From Deltaproteobacteria bacterium (GTDB lineage: Bacteria > Myxococcota_A > Polyangia > HGW-17): a stretch of DNA of 6,664 nt. How positions within the stretch are numbered: the first letter of the stretch is position 1; each line of letters starts with the position of its first letter. The stretch lies in the NCBI GenBank assembly GCA_003249585.1, contig QKIM01000378.1, positions 1-6,664 of the forward strand, in the 5' to 3' direction. This document shows, piece after piece, positions 1 through 5,744 of this stretch. A model generated the notes under the pieces. The model searched no databases. It had not been told where the DNA came from and worked only from the letters and a program-made list of their open reading frames with translations. Both the position numbers and the translations under genes were made by a program.

Positions 1-4
1 CGCA

Positions 5-2101
5 GTGGATCCCGACCTCTCCCCCCTCGAGCGCTACCTGACCACCCCCGTGGCCGCGGTGAAGGGGGTGGGTCCCAAGATGGAAGAGCACCTGAAGTCC
101 TCTGGAATCAGCACCGTCGGCGATCTGCTCGCCTTCTTCCCGCGGGACTACCTGGATCTGAGAGCTCCGGTCCCCGTCGCCGACCTTGAAGAGGGGACTT
201 TCGGCCTCGTGAAGGTCACAGTAACGCGGGTTACGGCCATGCGGGGCCGCTGCTTTGCCGAGGCCGCCGACGACTCGGGCACCCTGAAACTGAGCTGGTT
301 CCATGCCTGGCCCGGGATCACGGCGGTCATCCGCAGGGGCGCGAGCCTGTGGTTCTGGGGCCGGCCGACGGTCCGCGGCAAGGACATCACCCTGAGCCAT
401 CCGGGCTTCTCCCTGGAGCGCCCCCAGGAGGTGATGGTCATCTACACCAAGCTGCAGGGTGTCGGCGAGAAGACCCTGACCTCCATGATCGGCAACGCGC
501 TGGCCATGGCACCCGAAGAACTCCTGGACCCGCTCCCCACGGCCATCCGCGAACGCTACGGCTTTCCTGGCTGGGTCACCGCCCGCCGCCTGGCCCACGA
601 TCCCGCCGGCCACCTTGGGGGCGACGAGCTGGCGAGCCTCCTCCTGGGGGATCACCCGGCCTTCGTGCGCATCGCCTATGAAGAGCTCTTCTATCTGCAA
701 CTGGCCCTCTCCCTGCGCCGGAGATCATCCAGGGAACGGGGCGCCTGCCGCATTCTGCGAGAGCACCACGACGAGATCCTCTCGGTCTTTCCCTTCAGCC
801 TCACGCCCGGCCAGCGAACGGCCGTCGAGGAGATGCTCGAGGACATGGAGTCCGGGGTCCCCATGAACCGGCTCCTCCAGGGCGATGTGGGCAGCGGCAA
901 GACGGCCGTCGCCTTCACCCTGGCGGCCCACATCATGCTCACGGGGCGTCAGGTGGCGGTCATGGCGCCGACCACCATCCTGGCCCAGCAGCAGTTCGCC
1001 ACCCTCTCCGGGTGGGCCCGGCAGCTGGGCATGAAGACGGCGCTGCTCACCTCGGAGCTCACCTCCGGCGAGCGGGAGTCGCTCCTGGCCATGCTGGAGT
1101 CAGGGCACATCCGCCTGCTGGTGGGCACCCACGCCCTCATCCAGGACCGCGTCCGCTTCGACGACCTGGGACTGGTCGTCATCGACGAGCAGCACCGTTT
1201 CGGGGTCAATCAGCGCGCCCGCCTCAGGGAGAAGGGGGACATCCCCCACCTGGTCGTCATGACGGCGACCCCCATCCCGCGCACCCTGGCGCTGACGGCC
1301 TACGGGGACCTGGATCAGTCGGTCATCGAGGGGATGCCGCCCGGCCGCACGCCGCCCGTCACGGCCATCTCCAGCACCAAGGCCGAGAAGAAACGCGTCA
1401 TCTCCTCGCTGGACAAGCTCCTGGCCGCCGGTGAGAAGGGCTTCGTCGTGGTCCCCCTCATCGACAAGAGCGAGGAGACGGGCCGCACGGATCTGGAGAC
1501 GGTCATCACCTGGCTCACCGAACACATGAAATCGGCGCGCATCGCCACCCTCCACGGCCGCATGGACAGCGACGAGAAGGAGCGCATCGTCCAGTCCTTC
1601 CGCCGCGGCGAGGTGAACCTCCTGGTGACCACCACGGTCATCGAGGTGGGCATGGACATCCCCGACGCCGCCAACATCGTCATCATGGAGGCAGACCGTT
1701 TCGGCCTGGCTCAACTCCACCAGCTGCGGGGCCGCGTGGGCCGCACCGCAGACGTCACGGCCCGCTGCCACCTCTTCACCTCGCACCGCCCCTCCGCCGA
1801 CGGCAGGGAGCGCCTCGCCCTCCTGGCCTCCACCCACGACGGGTTCGCGCTGGCTGAAGAGGATCTGCGCATGCGCGGTCCCGGCGAGATGATCGGCACC
1901 CGCCAGTCCGGAGACCTGGGCCTGAAGGCCGGGAGCCTGCTGCTGGGACGGTCCCTGATCACCTGGCTGCTCAGGGCCCGCGCCGACGCCCGCGCCCTCG
2001 TCGAGGAGGATCCCGACCTCGAAGGCCCGGACCACCGTGGCGTCCGGGCCTTCGTCAATGCCCTGACGGTCGCCCTCCCCGTGGGGGAAGAGGCCGGATG
2101 A
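5..2101 (+). CDS. recG: ATP-dependent DNA helicase RecG
   Basis: RecG is a superfamily 2 double-stranded DNA translocase that regresses stalled replication forks and processes branched recombination intermediates in the cytoplasm. The 698-residue product matches the usual RecG length (about 690). A helix-hairpin-helix-like segment at residues 19-51 (VKGVGPK) is followed by the OB-fold wedge domain at about 60-150. The helicase motifs come in order: Walker A GDVGSGKT (293-300), DEQH (394-397), TATPIPRT (420-427), motif V VIEVGMDIP (545-553) and motif VI QLRGRVGR (573-580). The C-terminal TRG-type segment spans about 614-636 (EEDLRMRGPGE). The start is GTG at position 5. Only four bases precede it, so its ribosome binding site cannot be seen and a start further upstream is possible. 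It ends in TGA and no obvious intrinsic terminator follows. Identification is firm; only the N-terminus is uncertain. Confidence 0.97.
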   Translation: MDPDLSPLERYLTTPVAAVKGVGPKMEEHLKSSGISTVGDLLAFFPRDYLDLRAPVPVADLEEGTFGLVKVTVTRVTAMRGRCFAEAADDSGTLKLSWFHAWPGITAVIRRGASLWFWGRPTVRGKDITLSHPGFSLERPQEVMVIYTKLQGVGEKTLTSMIGNALAMAPEELLDPLPTAIRERYGFPGWVTARRLAHDPAGHLGGDELASLLLGDHPAFVRIAYEELFYLQLALSLRRRSSRERGACRILREHHDEILSVFPFSLTPGQRTAVEEMLEDMESGVPMNRLLQGDVGSGKTAVAFTLAAHIMLTGRQVAVMAPTTILAQQQFATLSGWARQLGMKTALLTSELTSGERESLLAMLESGHIRLLVGTHALIQDRVRFDDLGLVVIDEQHRFGVNQRARLREKGDIPHLVVMTATPIPRTLALTAYGDLDQSVIEGMPPGRTPPVTAISSTKAEKKRVISSLDKLLAAGEKGFVVVPLIDKSEETGRTDLETVITWLTEHMKSARIATLHGRMDSDEKERIVQSFRRGEVNLLVTTTVIEVGMDIPDAANIVIMEADRFGLAQLHQLRGRVGRTADVTARCHLFTSHRPSADGRERLALLASTHDGFALAEEDLRMRGPGEMIGTRQSGDLGLKAGSLLLGRSLITWLLRARADARALVEEDPDLEGPDHRGVRAFVNALTVALPVGEEAG

Positions 2102-2189
2102 CACCCCGCCCTGCGCGACAATAAAAAACGTGCAGAAAGACGGGCGGCCGTGGTATGAATGGAGCGGGTAAATCCCCCTGTGAGCGTCG

Positions 2190-4082
2190 ATGGAGACAAA
2201 GAAGATCGACAAATACGAGTTGCTGGAAGAGGTTGGCCGTGGCGGTATGGCCGTCGTGTACAAGGCCGAAGACACCTCTCTGGGGCGCATCGTGGCGCTC
2301 AAGCTCCTGCATCCATACCTCACCGAGGACACCCAGGCCCGAAAGCGCCTGCAGTCCGAGGCCCGGGCCGTCGCCAGCCTCAAGCACCCCCTCATCCCCA
2401 ACGTCTACGACTACTCGGGGAAGCACTCAAAGCACGCGTACATCGTCACGGAATTCGTCCAGGGCATCACCCTGGCCCGCTTCCTCGATGATCACCGGCT
2501 GCGGCTGGCGGAGTCGGCGCTGCTCATCCTCCACCAGATCACGACCGCCCTCAACCACGCCCACGAATCGGGGATCATCCACCGGGACCTCAAGCCCGAG
2601 AACATCATGATCACCGAGGAGGGAGAGATCAAGCTCATGGACTTCGGGATCTCGCGCATCGTGGAGAACCCGGGCATCACCTCCACGGGGCAGATCCTCG
2701 GCTCCCCCGCCTTCATGGCCCCGGAGATCATCAAGGGCAAACACTCGGGCAAGGCCTCGGACATCTTCTCCCTGGGCATCCTCCTGTATGAGATGTCGAC
2801 CTGGGAGCTCCCCTTCCAGGGCTCCAACCCCCACGCCGTCCTCATCAAGATCGCCGAGACAGACTTCCCGGACCCCGAGCTGGTCCGCCCGGAGATCGGC
2901 GCCCCCGTGGCCCGCCTCATCCGCAAGTGCATGGCCCAGGATCCCGAGGACCGGCCCGAGTCCACGGCCCGCCTGCTGGCCGACATCGAGCGGCTCCTGG
3001 GCATGGCGGGGATCGAGGCCAAGTCCATCCCCACCCTCACCCGCAAGCTGCTGACCGCCCATGAGGCCACCGAGAAGGAGCTCTTCCCCAGAGTGGTCGA
3101 CGCCTTCCTGGCGCACGCCCGGGAGAAGGTGACCACCCCCCTGGGCCAGCAGATGGTCGCCCGTCTGCTCCACCTCGTCCCGGACCACCAGGAGGTGAAC
3201 CAGCTCTTCGACGAGCTCCAGGCCCATGAGCGGCGGCGCCCCCTGAAGCTCCTCGCCGGCGCCGTGGCCGCCGTCGGGGCCGTGGTCATTGGCCTGGTGA
3301 TCTTCTTCATGGTCCGTGACGGCTCGCAGAGCGGGCCGCCCAGAACCACGCCCCGCACCACGAACCACGCGCGGACGGCCATGGTCCCCCCGGGCATGAC
3401 CCCGCCCACCAGCGACGCCTCCACCGTGCCGGTCAAGGATCCCCCCGTGAGCCTCGTCGACGACGGCACGCCGGTCGCCATCGACGCGACGGCCGTTCCC
3501 GTCATGCGCCCCGGCGACATGGCCATGAGGCCCATCATGCACATGGCCCCCGACCCCGTGATGCGTCCGACCATGCTCCACCCCGTCATGGTCATGACGC
3601 CGAACATCATGCCGGCGCAGAAACAGCGGGTCTTCCAGCTCTTCCCCTTCCCCCAGGGGCAGGTCACCATCATCCTCGACGGGAAGGTCCTCGGGCAGTG
3701 GGGCCCCCGCCCCCCCGCGGTGTCCACCATCTCCGTGGGGCCCGGCCGGCACACCCTCGTCTTCCGCCACCCGCTGTGCTACTCCAAGACCGTCCACATC
3801 CTCGAGGACATGGGCGGGAGCAAGATCGCCCAGCGGCTCACCTGGCGCCCGGCGCGTGTCATCGTGAAGGCGCCCAGGGGCTCCAACGTGGCGGTGCGCC
3901 TCCTGGAGGGAAACAAGCAGACGCTCTCGGGGACCCCGGGGGCGCCACTGGAGGTCTCCTTCCCCCGCATCTGGAACCGGCCGACCATCCGCGCCAGCGT
4001 CATCGTGGCCGGCAAGGGGATCGCCACGCGAGAGAAGGAGATCCTGCTCCGGGCCGGCCGCATTTTCCGCGTTTCTTACTGA
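2190..4082 (+). CDS. Membrane-anchored Hanks-type Ser/Thr protein kinase with PEGA-like external region
   Basis: This is a 630-residue Ser/Thr kinase predicted to phosphorylate cytoplasmic proteins in response to an external cue. The kinase domain (about 9-270) has the glycine loop GRGGMA (16-21), catalytic Lys38, helix-C Glu57, HRDLKPEN (131-138), DFG (151-153), MAPE (176-179) and Arg255. All key catalytic residues are present, and it is an RD kinase, normally controlled through its activation loop. A helical juxtamembrane stretch (about 280-350) leads to one transmembrane helix (about 353-374) preceded by Arg-rich HERRR, so the kinase lies inside. Outside are a Pro/Thr/Met-rich linker (about 378-477) and a beta-rich PEGA-like region (about 480-540, core VTIILDGK), then a less recognisable beta-rich tail. 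The ATG at 2190 is the first possible start because an in-frame TGA lies at 2181-2183. No good Shine-Dalgarno sits at normal spacing (GGAG at 2161 is too far), so translation may be weak or leaderless. It lies 88 bases after recG and may be cotranscribed. Its substrate and ligand are unknown. Confidence 0.93.
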   Translation: METKKIDKYELLEEVGRGGMAVVYKAEDTSLGRIVALKLLHPYLTEDTQARKRLQSEARAVASLKHPLIPNVYDYSGKHSKHAYIVTEFVQGITLARFLDDHRLRLAESALLILHQITTALNHAHESGIIHRDLKPENIMITEEGEIKLMDFGISRIVENPGITSTGQILGSPAFMAPEIIKGKHSGKASDIFSLGILLYEMSTWELPFQGSNPHAVLIKIAETDFPDPELVRPEIGAPVARLIRKCMAQDPEDRPESTARLLADIERLLGMAGIEAKSIPTLTRKLLTAHEATEKELFPRVVDAFLAHAREKVTTPLGQQMVARLLHLVPDHQEVNQLFDELQAHERRRPLKLLAGAVAAVGAVVIGLVIFFMVRDGSQSGPPRTTPRTTNHARTAMVPPGMTPPTSDASTVPVKDPPVSLVDDGTPVAIDATAVPVMRPGDMAMRPIMHMAPDPVMRPTMLHPVMVMTPNIMPAQKQRVFQLFPFPQGQVTIILDGKVLGQWGPRPPAVSTISVGPGRHTLVFRHPLCYSKTVHILEDMGGSKIAQRLTWRPARVIVKAPRGSNVAVRLLEGNKQTLSGTPGAPLEVSFPRIWNRPTIRASVIVAGKGIATREKEILLRAGRIFRVSY

Positions 4083-5218
4083 TTTTCTTGTAATTCCGAT
4101 GAGTGCGGGAGGGAGATGGAGAAGACCGTGCCCTCCCCGGGGAGGGAGGTGAACCACACCTGTCCCCCCAGGAACCGCTCTCCGATGAGCTTCATGGAGG
4201 CGGTCCCCTTGCCCCGGCCGATGTCCCCCTTGGTGGAGAAATGGAGCTGGAACACCCGCCACTGGACCGTCTCGGGGATGACGCCGGGGTTGTGCACCGA
4301 GATGATCGTGGTGTGATCCTCCTGGCGGGCGCTGAGGGTCACCTTCTGGCCGGGCCTCGTGGCCTCCATGGCGTTGGAGACCATGTTGAACAGCACGCGC
4401 ATGAGCAGCGTGTAGTCGCTGCAGATGGAGACGCCCTCGGTCCCGCCGGCCAGCAGCAGGTCCTCGCGCCCCTGGCGGTCATGAAAATGCCGCACCCTTG
4501 TCTCCAGCTCGCTGGCCAGCGTCCCGAGGCTGAACTCGCGCCGGTCCGATCGCAGGGGCGCCTTCAAGTCGCCGATGAGCGAGCGGTGGACCTCGATCTC
4601 CTTGGTGAGCCTGCGGACCAGCACCCCCGCCTCGCGCTGAAGGTCCTCGTCGCCGCTCCCCTCCATGAGCTCCACGGTGCCCAGGAGCGCCGTGACCGTG
4701 TTCTTGAGGTCGTGCAGAAACCCCTTGTGCATGGTGGACCAGAGCTGGTTGATGGTCATGTCCTCGAAGAGCACCAGCACGAAGACCCGCCCGCCCACGG
4801 GCATATGCTTGCCCGTGACCCGGAAGAGGAAGTTGTCGTCACCCCCGGGGCGCTGCCGGGTGAGGGCACAGAACCGGACGGCCTGCCCTCCGGGGACCAG
4901 CCCCCCGACGATGGCGAGGGCGGCGCCGCAGGTGGCGCAGTACTCGGTGTTGCCGCACCCCTCCGGGTGTCCCATGGCGTACCGGCAGTGAAAGACTTCC
5001 CCCGGGCGCATCCCGAGGAGCTCCTCCGTCCCCGTGACGCCCAGCCGCTCCAGGGCGTCGGGGTTGGCGCCGACGATCTGGCGGTTCTCGTCCAGGACGA
5101 GGACCACGCCCGAGAGCAGCTGCATGAGCGCCCCGACGATAGGCTCCCGGGCGATCACGGCCATGCGGTCGGCCAGCATCGCGGGCTCCGTCCTGGGCAG
5201 AATGGGTATCGGTTCCAT
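4076..5218 (-). CDS. Soluble PAS-domain sensor histidine kinase with a Cys cluster
   Basis: This is a 380-residue two-component histidine kinase that would autophosphorylate and pass phosphate to a response regulator; none is in the window, so it is an orphan here. There is no transmembrane segment, so it is cytoplasmic. A PAS-type sensor domain (about 29-155) carries C78, C88, C94 and C97 in the pattern C-x9-C-x5-C-x2-C, plus C117, which suggests metal, Fe-S or redox sensing. The phosphoacceptor H-box is HDLKN with His169. The ATPase domain shows the N-box NMVSNAMEA (278-286), a G1-like HNPG (309-312), the F-box FSTK (327-330), the G2 box GRGKGT (334-339) and GEGT (361-364). In G1 the usual Asp is Asn310. 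From memory, similar HNPG-type kinases are common in deltaproteobacteria. The ATG start is supported by GGAGG five bases upstream and a near-consensus promoter. Its 3' end overlaps the convergent Ser/Thr kinase gene by 7 bases. The class is firm; the signal is unknown. Confidence 0.93.
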   Translation of the reverse strand: MEPIPILPRTEPAMLADRMAVIAREPIVGALMQLLSGVVLVLDENRQIVGANPDALERLGVTGTEELLGMRPGEVFHCRYAMGHPEGCGNTEYCATCGAALAIVGGLVPGGQAVRFCALTRQRPGGDDNFLFRVTGKHMPVGGRVFVLVLFEDMTINQLWSTMHKGFLHDLKNTVTALLGTVELMEGSGDEDLQREAGVLVRRLTKEIEVHRSLIGDLKAPLRSDRREFSLGTLASELETRVRHFHDRQGREDLLLAGGTEGVSICSDYTLLMRVLFNMVSNAMEATRPGQKVTLSARQEDHTTIISVHNPGVIPETVQWRVFQLHFSTKGDIGRGKGTASMKLIGERFLGGQVWFTSLPGEGTVFSISLPHSSELQENQ

Positions 5219-5223
5219 GGGTT

Positions 5224-5228
5224 CCTCC
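5224..5228 (-). promoter_or_regulatory. Ribosome binding site of the histidine kinase
   Basis: On the minus strand this reads GGAGG, followed by five bases and then the ATG at 5218-5216. The strong site at ideal spacing decides the start of the histidine kinase. Confidence 0.85.
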
Positions 5229-5230
5229 AG

Positions 5231-5240
5231 TGTGGTGCAA
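5231..5240 (-). repeat. Shared 10-mer TTGCACCACA, copy in the histidine kinase leader
   Basis: The minus strand reads TTGCACCACA right at the predicted transcription start and just upstream of the ribosome binding site. An identical 10-mer lies on the plus strand at 5667-5676 in the aconitase leader. A partial copy, TTGCACGCCA, overlaps the -35 of the histidine kinase promoter (5276-5267, minus strand). It could be an operator half-site or an RNA-level element. Chance cannot be excluded for 10 bases. Confidence 0.35.
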
Positions 5241-5247
5241 CCCGATT

Positions 5248-5276
5248 ATTATAGATACCCTTCCGATGGCGTGCAA
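5248..5276 (-). promoter_or_regulatory. Sigma-70-type promoter for the histidine kinase
   Basis: On the minus strand the -35 is TTGCAC (5276-5271) and the -10 is a perfect TATAAT (5253-5248), separated by exactly 17 bases. Transcription should begin near 5241, giving a short leader of about 23 bases that carries the GGAGG ribosome site. The match, spacing and position together make this a strong call. Confidence 0.8.
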
Positions 5277-5288
5277 ACGAAAATATTC

Positions 5289-5327
5289 GGAGAGGAAAGA
5301 TCTCTCCAGCAGAAGTGAAATCTTTCC
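5289..5327. repeat. Two overlapping, mutually exclusive inverted repeats
   Basis: The arms GGAGAG (5289-5294) and CTCTCC (5302-5307) pair across a 7-base loop. The arms GGAAAGAT (5294-5301) and ATCTTTCC (5320-5327) pair across an 18-base loop. They share position 5294, and the loop of the first is part of an arm of the second, so both cannot form at once. The site lies just upstream of the -35 of the histidine kinase promoter, which fits a protein-binding site better than a transcript structure unless an unseen promoter transcribes it. Confidence 0.45.
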
Positions 5328-5337
5328 CGGTAAAATC

Positions 5338-5349
5338 TGGTATATACCA
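5338..5349. promoter_or_regulatory. Perfect 12-bp palindrome, candidate operator
   Basis: TGGTATATACCA is exactly self-complementary. Beyond two mismatched positions on each side it is flanked by AAAA (5332-5335) and TTTT (5352-5355), so the dyad symmetry extends outward. It lies between the two divergent promoters, about 62 bases upstream of the histidine kinase -35. The core GTATATAC resembles GT-N-TA-N-AC operators known for HutC-type GntR regulators, but that assignment is only a suggestion and no such regulator gene is in the window. Confidence 0.45.
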
Positions 5350-5387
5350 ATTTTTTCGCCACCTTGGGACATTTCTGTACTCCTGAG

Positions 5388-5425
5388 CCCCGTTTACGTC
5401 CGGGGAAGTCCTTCCCCTGCGGGAA
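5388..5425. repeat. Chain of three overlapping inverted repeats
   Basis: Three short stems share arms: CCCCG (5388-5392) with CGGGG (5401-5405), loop 8; GGGGAA (5402-5407) with TTCCCC (5412-5417), loop 4; and TTCCC (5412-5416) with GGGAA (5421-5425), loop 4. Adjacent stems exclude each other. No T-run follows on either strand, so this is not a standard terminator. It lies upstream of both recognised promoters. Confidence 0.4.
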
Positions 5426-5491
5426 AATTCAGGGCTACTGTTCTATTTTTCACTAAAGAAACCGTCCCCCAAAAGATCCCCGCACTCCCTG

Positions 5492-5509
5492 AAAAAAAAG
5501 TGAAAAAAA
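5492..5509 (+). promoter_or_regulatory. Two A-tracts upstream of the aconitase promoter (UP-element-like)
   Basis: Runs of eight A (5492-5499) and seven A (5503-5509) begin 11 bases apart, roughly one helical turn. They end 13 bases before the -35 hexamer. This position and phasing suit a curved, RNA polymerase alpha-subunit-binding UP element that would strengthen the downstream promoter. GTGAAAAA (5500-5507) also forms an inverted match with TTTTTCAC (5446-5453). Confidence 0.4.
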
Positions 5510-5522
5510 TGACTTCCGCCTG

Positions 5523-5550
5523 TTGTCAATAAACCCTCATCCGATATAAA
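5523..5550 (+). promoter_or_regulatory. Sigma-70-type promoter for aconitase
   Basis: The -35 is TTGTCA (5523-5528) and the -10 is TATAAA (5545-5550), with a 16-base spacer. Transcription should start near 5557, leaving a leader of about 178 bases before the aconitase ATG. Upstream A-tracts support it. No better plus-strand promoter was seen closer to the gene. Confidence 0.65.
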
Positions 5551-5618
5551 CGAGGGTACCTTGACGGGATTCTTCACGCCCCGAGCGGGCCTGGCGCTCC
5601 CGGGTTCAGGTACTGGCC

Positions 5619-5744
5619 ATGATAGAAACGACACGCTATCCGGACCATAAACCGCACCGAACCAATTTGCACCACAGTCAACTGGGCGCGCATCAGCCCC
5701 ATACAGATAAATTTACTTTTTCAGGAGGAAAAACATGGGCTTAA
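5619..5744 (+). CDS. Possible 41-residue His-rich leader peptide (uORF) overlapping the aconitase start
   Basis: An ATG at 5619 opens a 41-codon frame that passes through the aconitase ribosome binding site and stops with TAA at 5742-5744, ten bases inside aconitase in another frame. The product contains six histidines in 41 residues (for example HKPH and LHHS). A weak CAGG sits eight bases before the ATG. It lies wholly in the predicted aconitase leader, so if translated it could couple or attenuate aconitase translation. I recognise no family, and a chance reading frame in a leader is quite possible. Confidence 0.2.
   Translation: MIETTRYPDHKPHRTNLHHSQLGAHQPHTDKFTFSGGKTWA
5667..5676 (+). 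repeat. Shared 10-mer TTGCACCACA, copy in the aconitase leader
   Basis: This is identical to the minus-strand copy at 5240-5231 in the histidine kinase leader, so both divergent transcripts carry it in sense orientation. Here it is 58 bases upstream of the aconitase ATG. It was also considered as a -35 element, but no -10 hexamer lies at suitable spacing. Confidence 0.35.
5723..5728 (+). promoter_or_regulatory. Ribosome binding site of aconitase
   Basis: AGGAGG, a full Shine-Dalgarno match, is followed by six bases and then the ATG at 5735. It fixes the aconitase start and suggests efficient translation. Confidence 0.9.

Larger units (their letters stand above)
5219..5734. other. Divergent intergenic regulatory region between histidine kinase and aconitase
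   Basis: This 516-base gap is visibly more AT-rich than the flanking genes and contains no convincing long gene. From left to right it holds: the histidine kinase ribosome site and promoter (minus strand); two overlapping inverted repeats at 5289-5327; a perfect palindrome at 5338-5349; a chain of overlapping inverted repeats at 5388-5425; two A-tracts at 5492-5509; the plus-strand promoter at 5523-5550; and a long aconitase leader (about 5557-5734) with a small His-rich reading frame. The size and density of signals suggest that one or both divergent genes are actively regulated here. No attenuator-type terminator (hairpin followed by a T-run) was seen. Confidence 0.7.

Noticed and set aside
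2131..2159. Possible promoter for the Ser/Thr kinase (TATGAA at 2154 as -10)
   Set aside because: The -10 matches only four of six bases and no acceptable -35 lies 16-18 bases upstream.
1100..2401. 433-codon minus-strand reading frame across the end of recG and the start of the Ser/Thr kinase
   Set aside because: Antisense shadow of two confidently identified genes; composition is artefactual.
4040..4082. Terminator at the Ser/Thr kinase 3' end (GGCCGGCC followed by T-rich bases)
   Set aside because: The palindrome leaves no room for a hairpin loop and the T stretch is broken and inside the coding sequence.
2427..4262. 611-codon minus-strand reading frame opposite the Ser/Thr kinase
   Set aside because: Antisense shadow rich in Gly/Asp/His/Glu with no domain; the plus strand encodes an intact kinase.
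4103..5254. 383-codon plus-strand reading frame covering the histidine kinase gene
   Set aside because: It is an antisense shadow caused by high GC. The minus-strand product has complete histidine kinase motifs, while this translation is low-complexity Gly/Pro/Arg/His-rich with no recognisable domain.
5230..5532. 100-codon plus-strand reading frame in the intergenic region
   Set aside because: GTG start without a Shine-Dalgarno, inside the histidine kinase leader, running through A-tracts and the aconitase promoter; no recognisable domain.
5590..5620. GGTTCAGG resembling a tRNA T-loop
   Set aside because: Flanking bases do not form a T-stem and no acceptor or anticodon stem can be built.
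5443..5634. 63-codon minus-strand reading frame in the intergenic region
   Set aside because: It covers the aconitase promoter and A-tracts (giving Phe runs) and has no recognisable family.
5667..5714. Second aconitase promoter using TTGCAC (5667-5672)
   Set aside because: No -10-like hexamer at 15-19 bases; the AT-rich GATAAAT at about 5706 is too far. A sigma-54 -24/-12 pattern was also absent.
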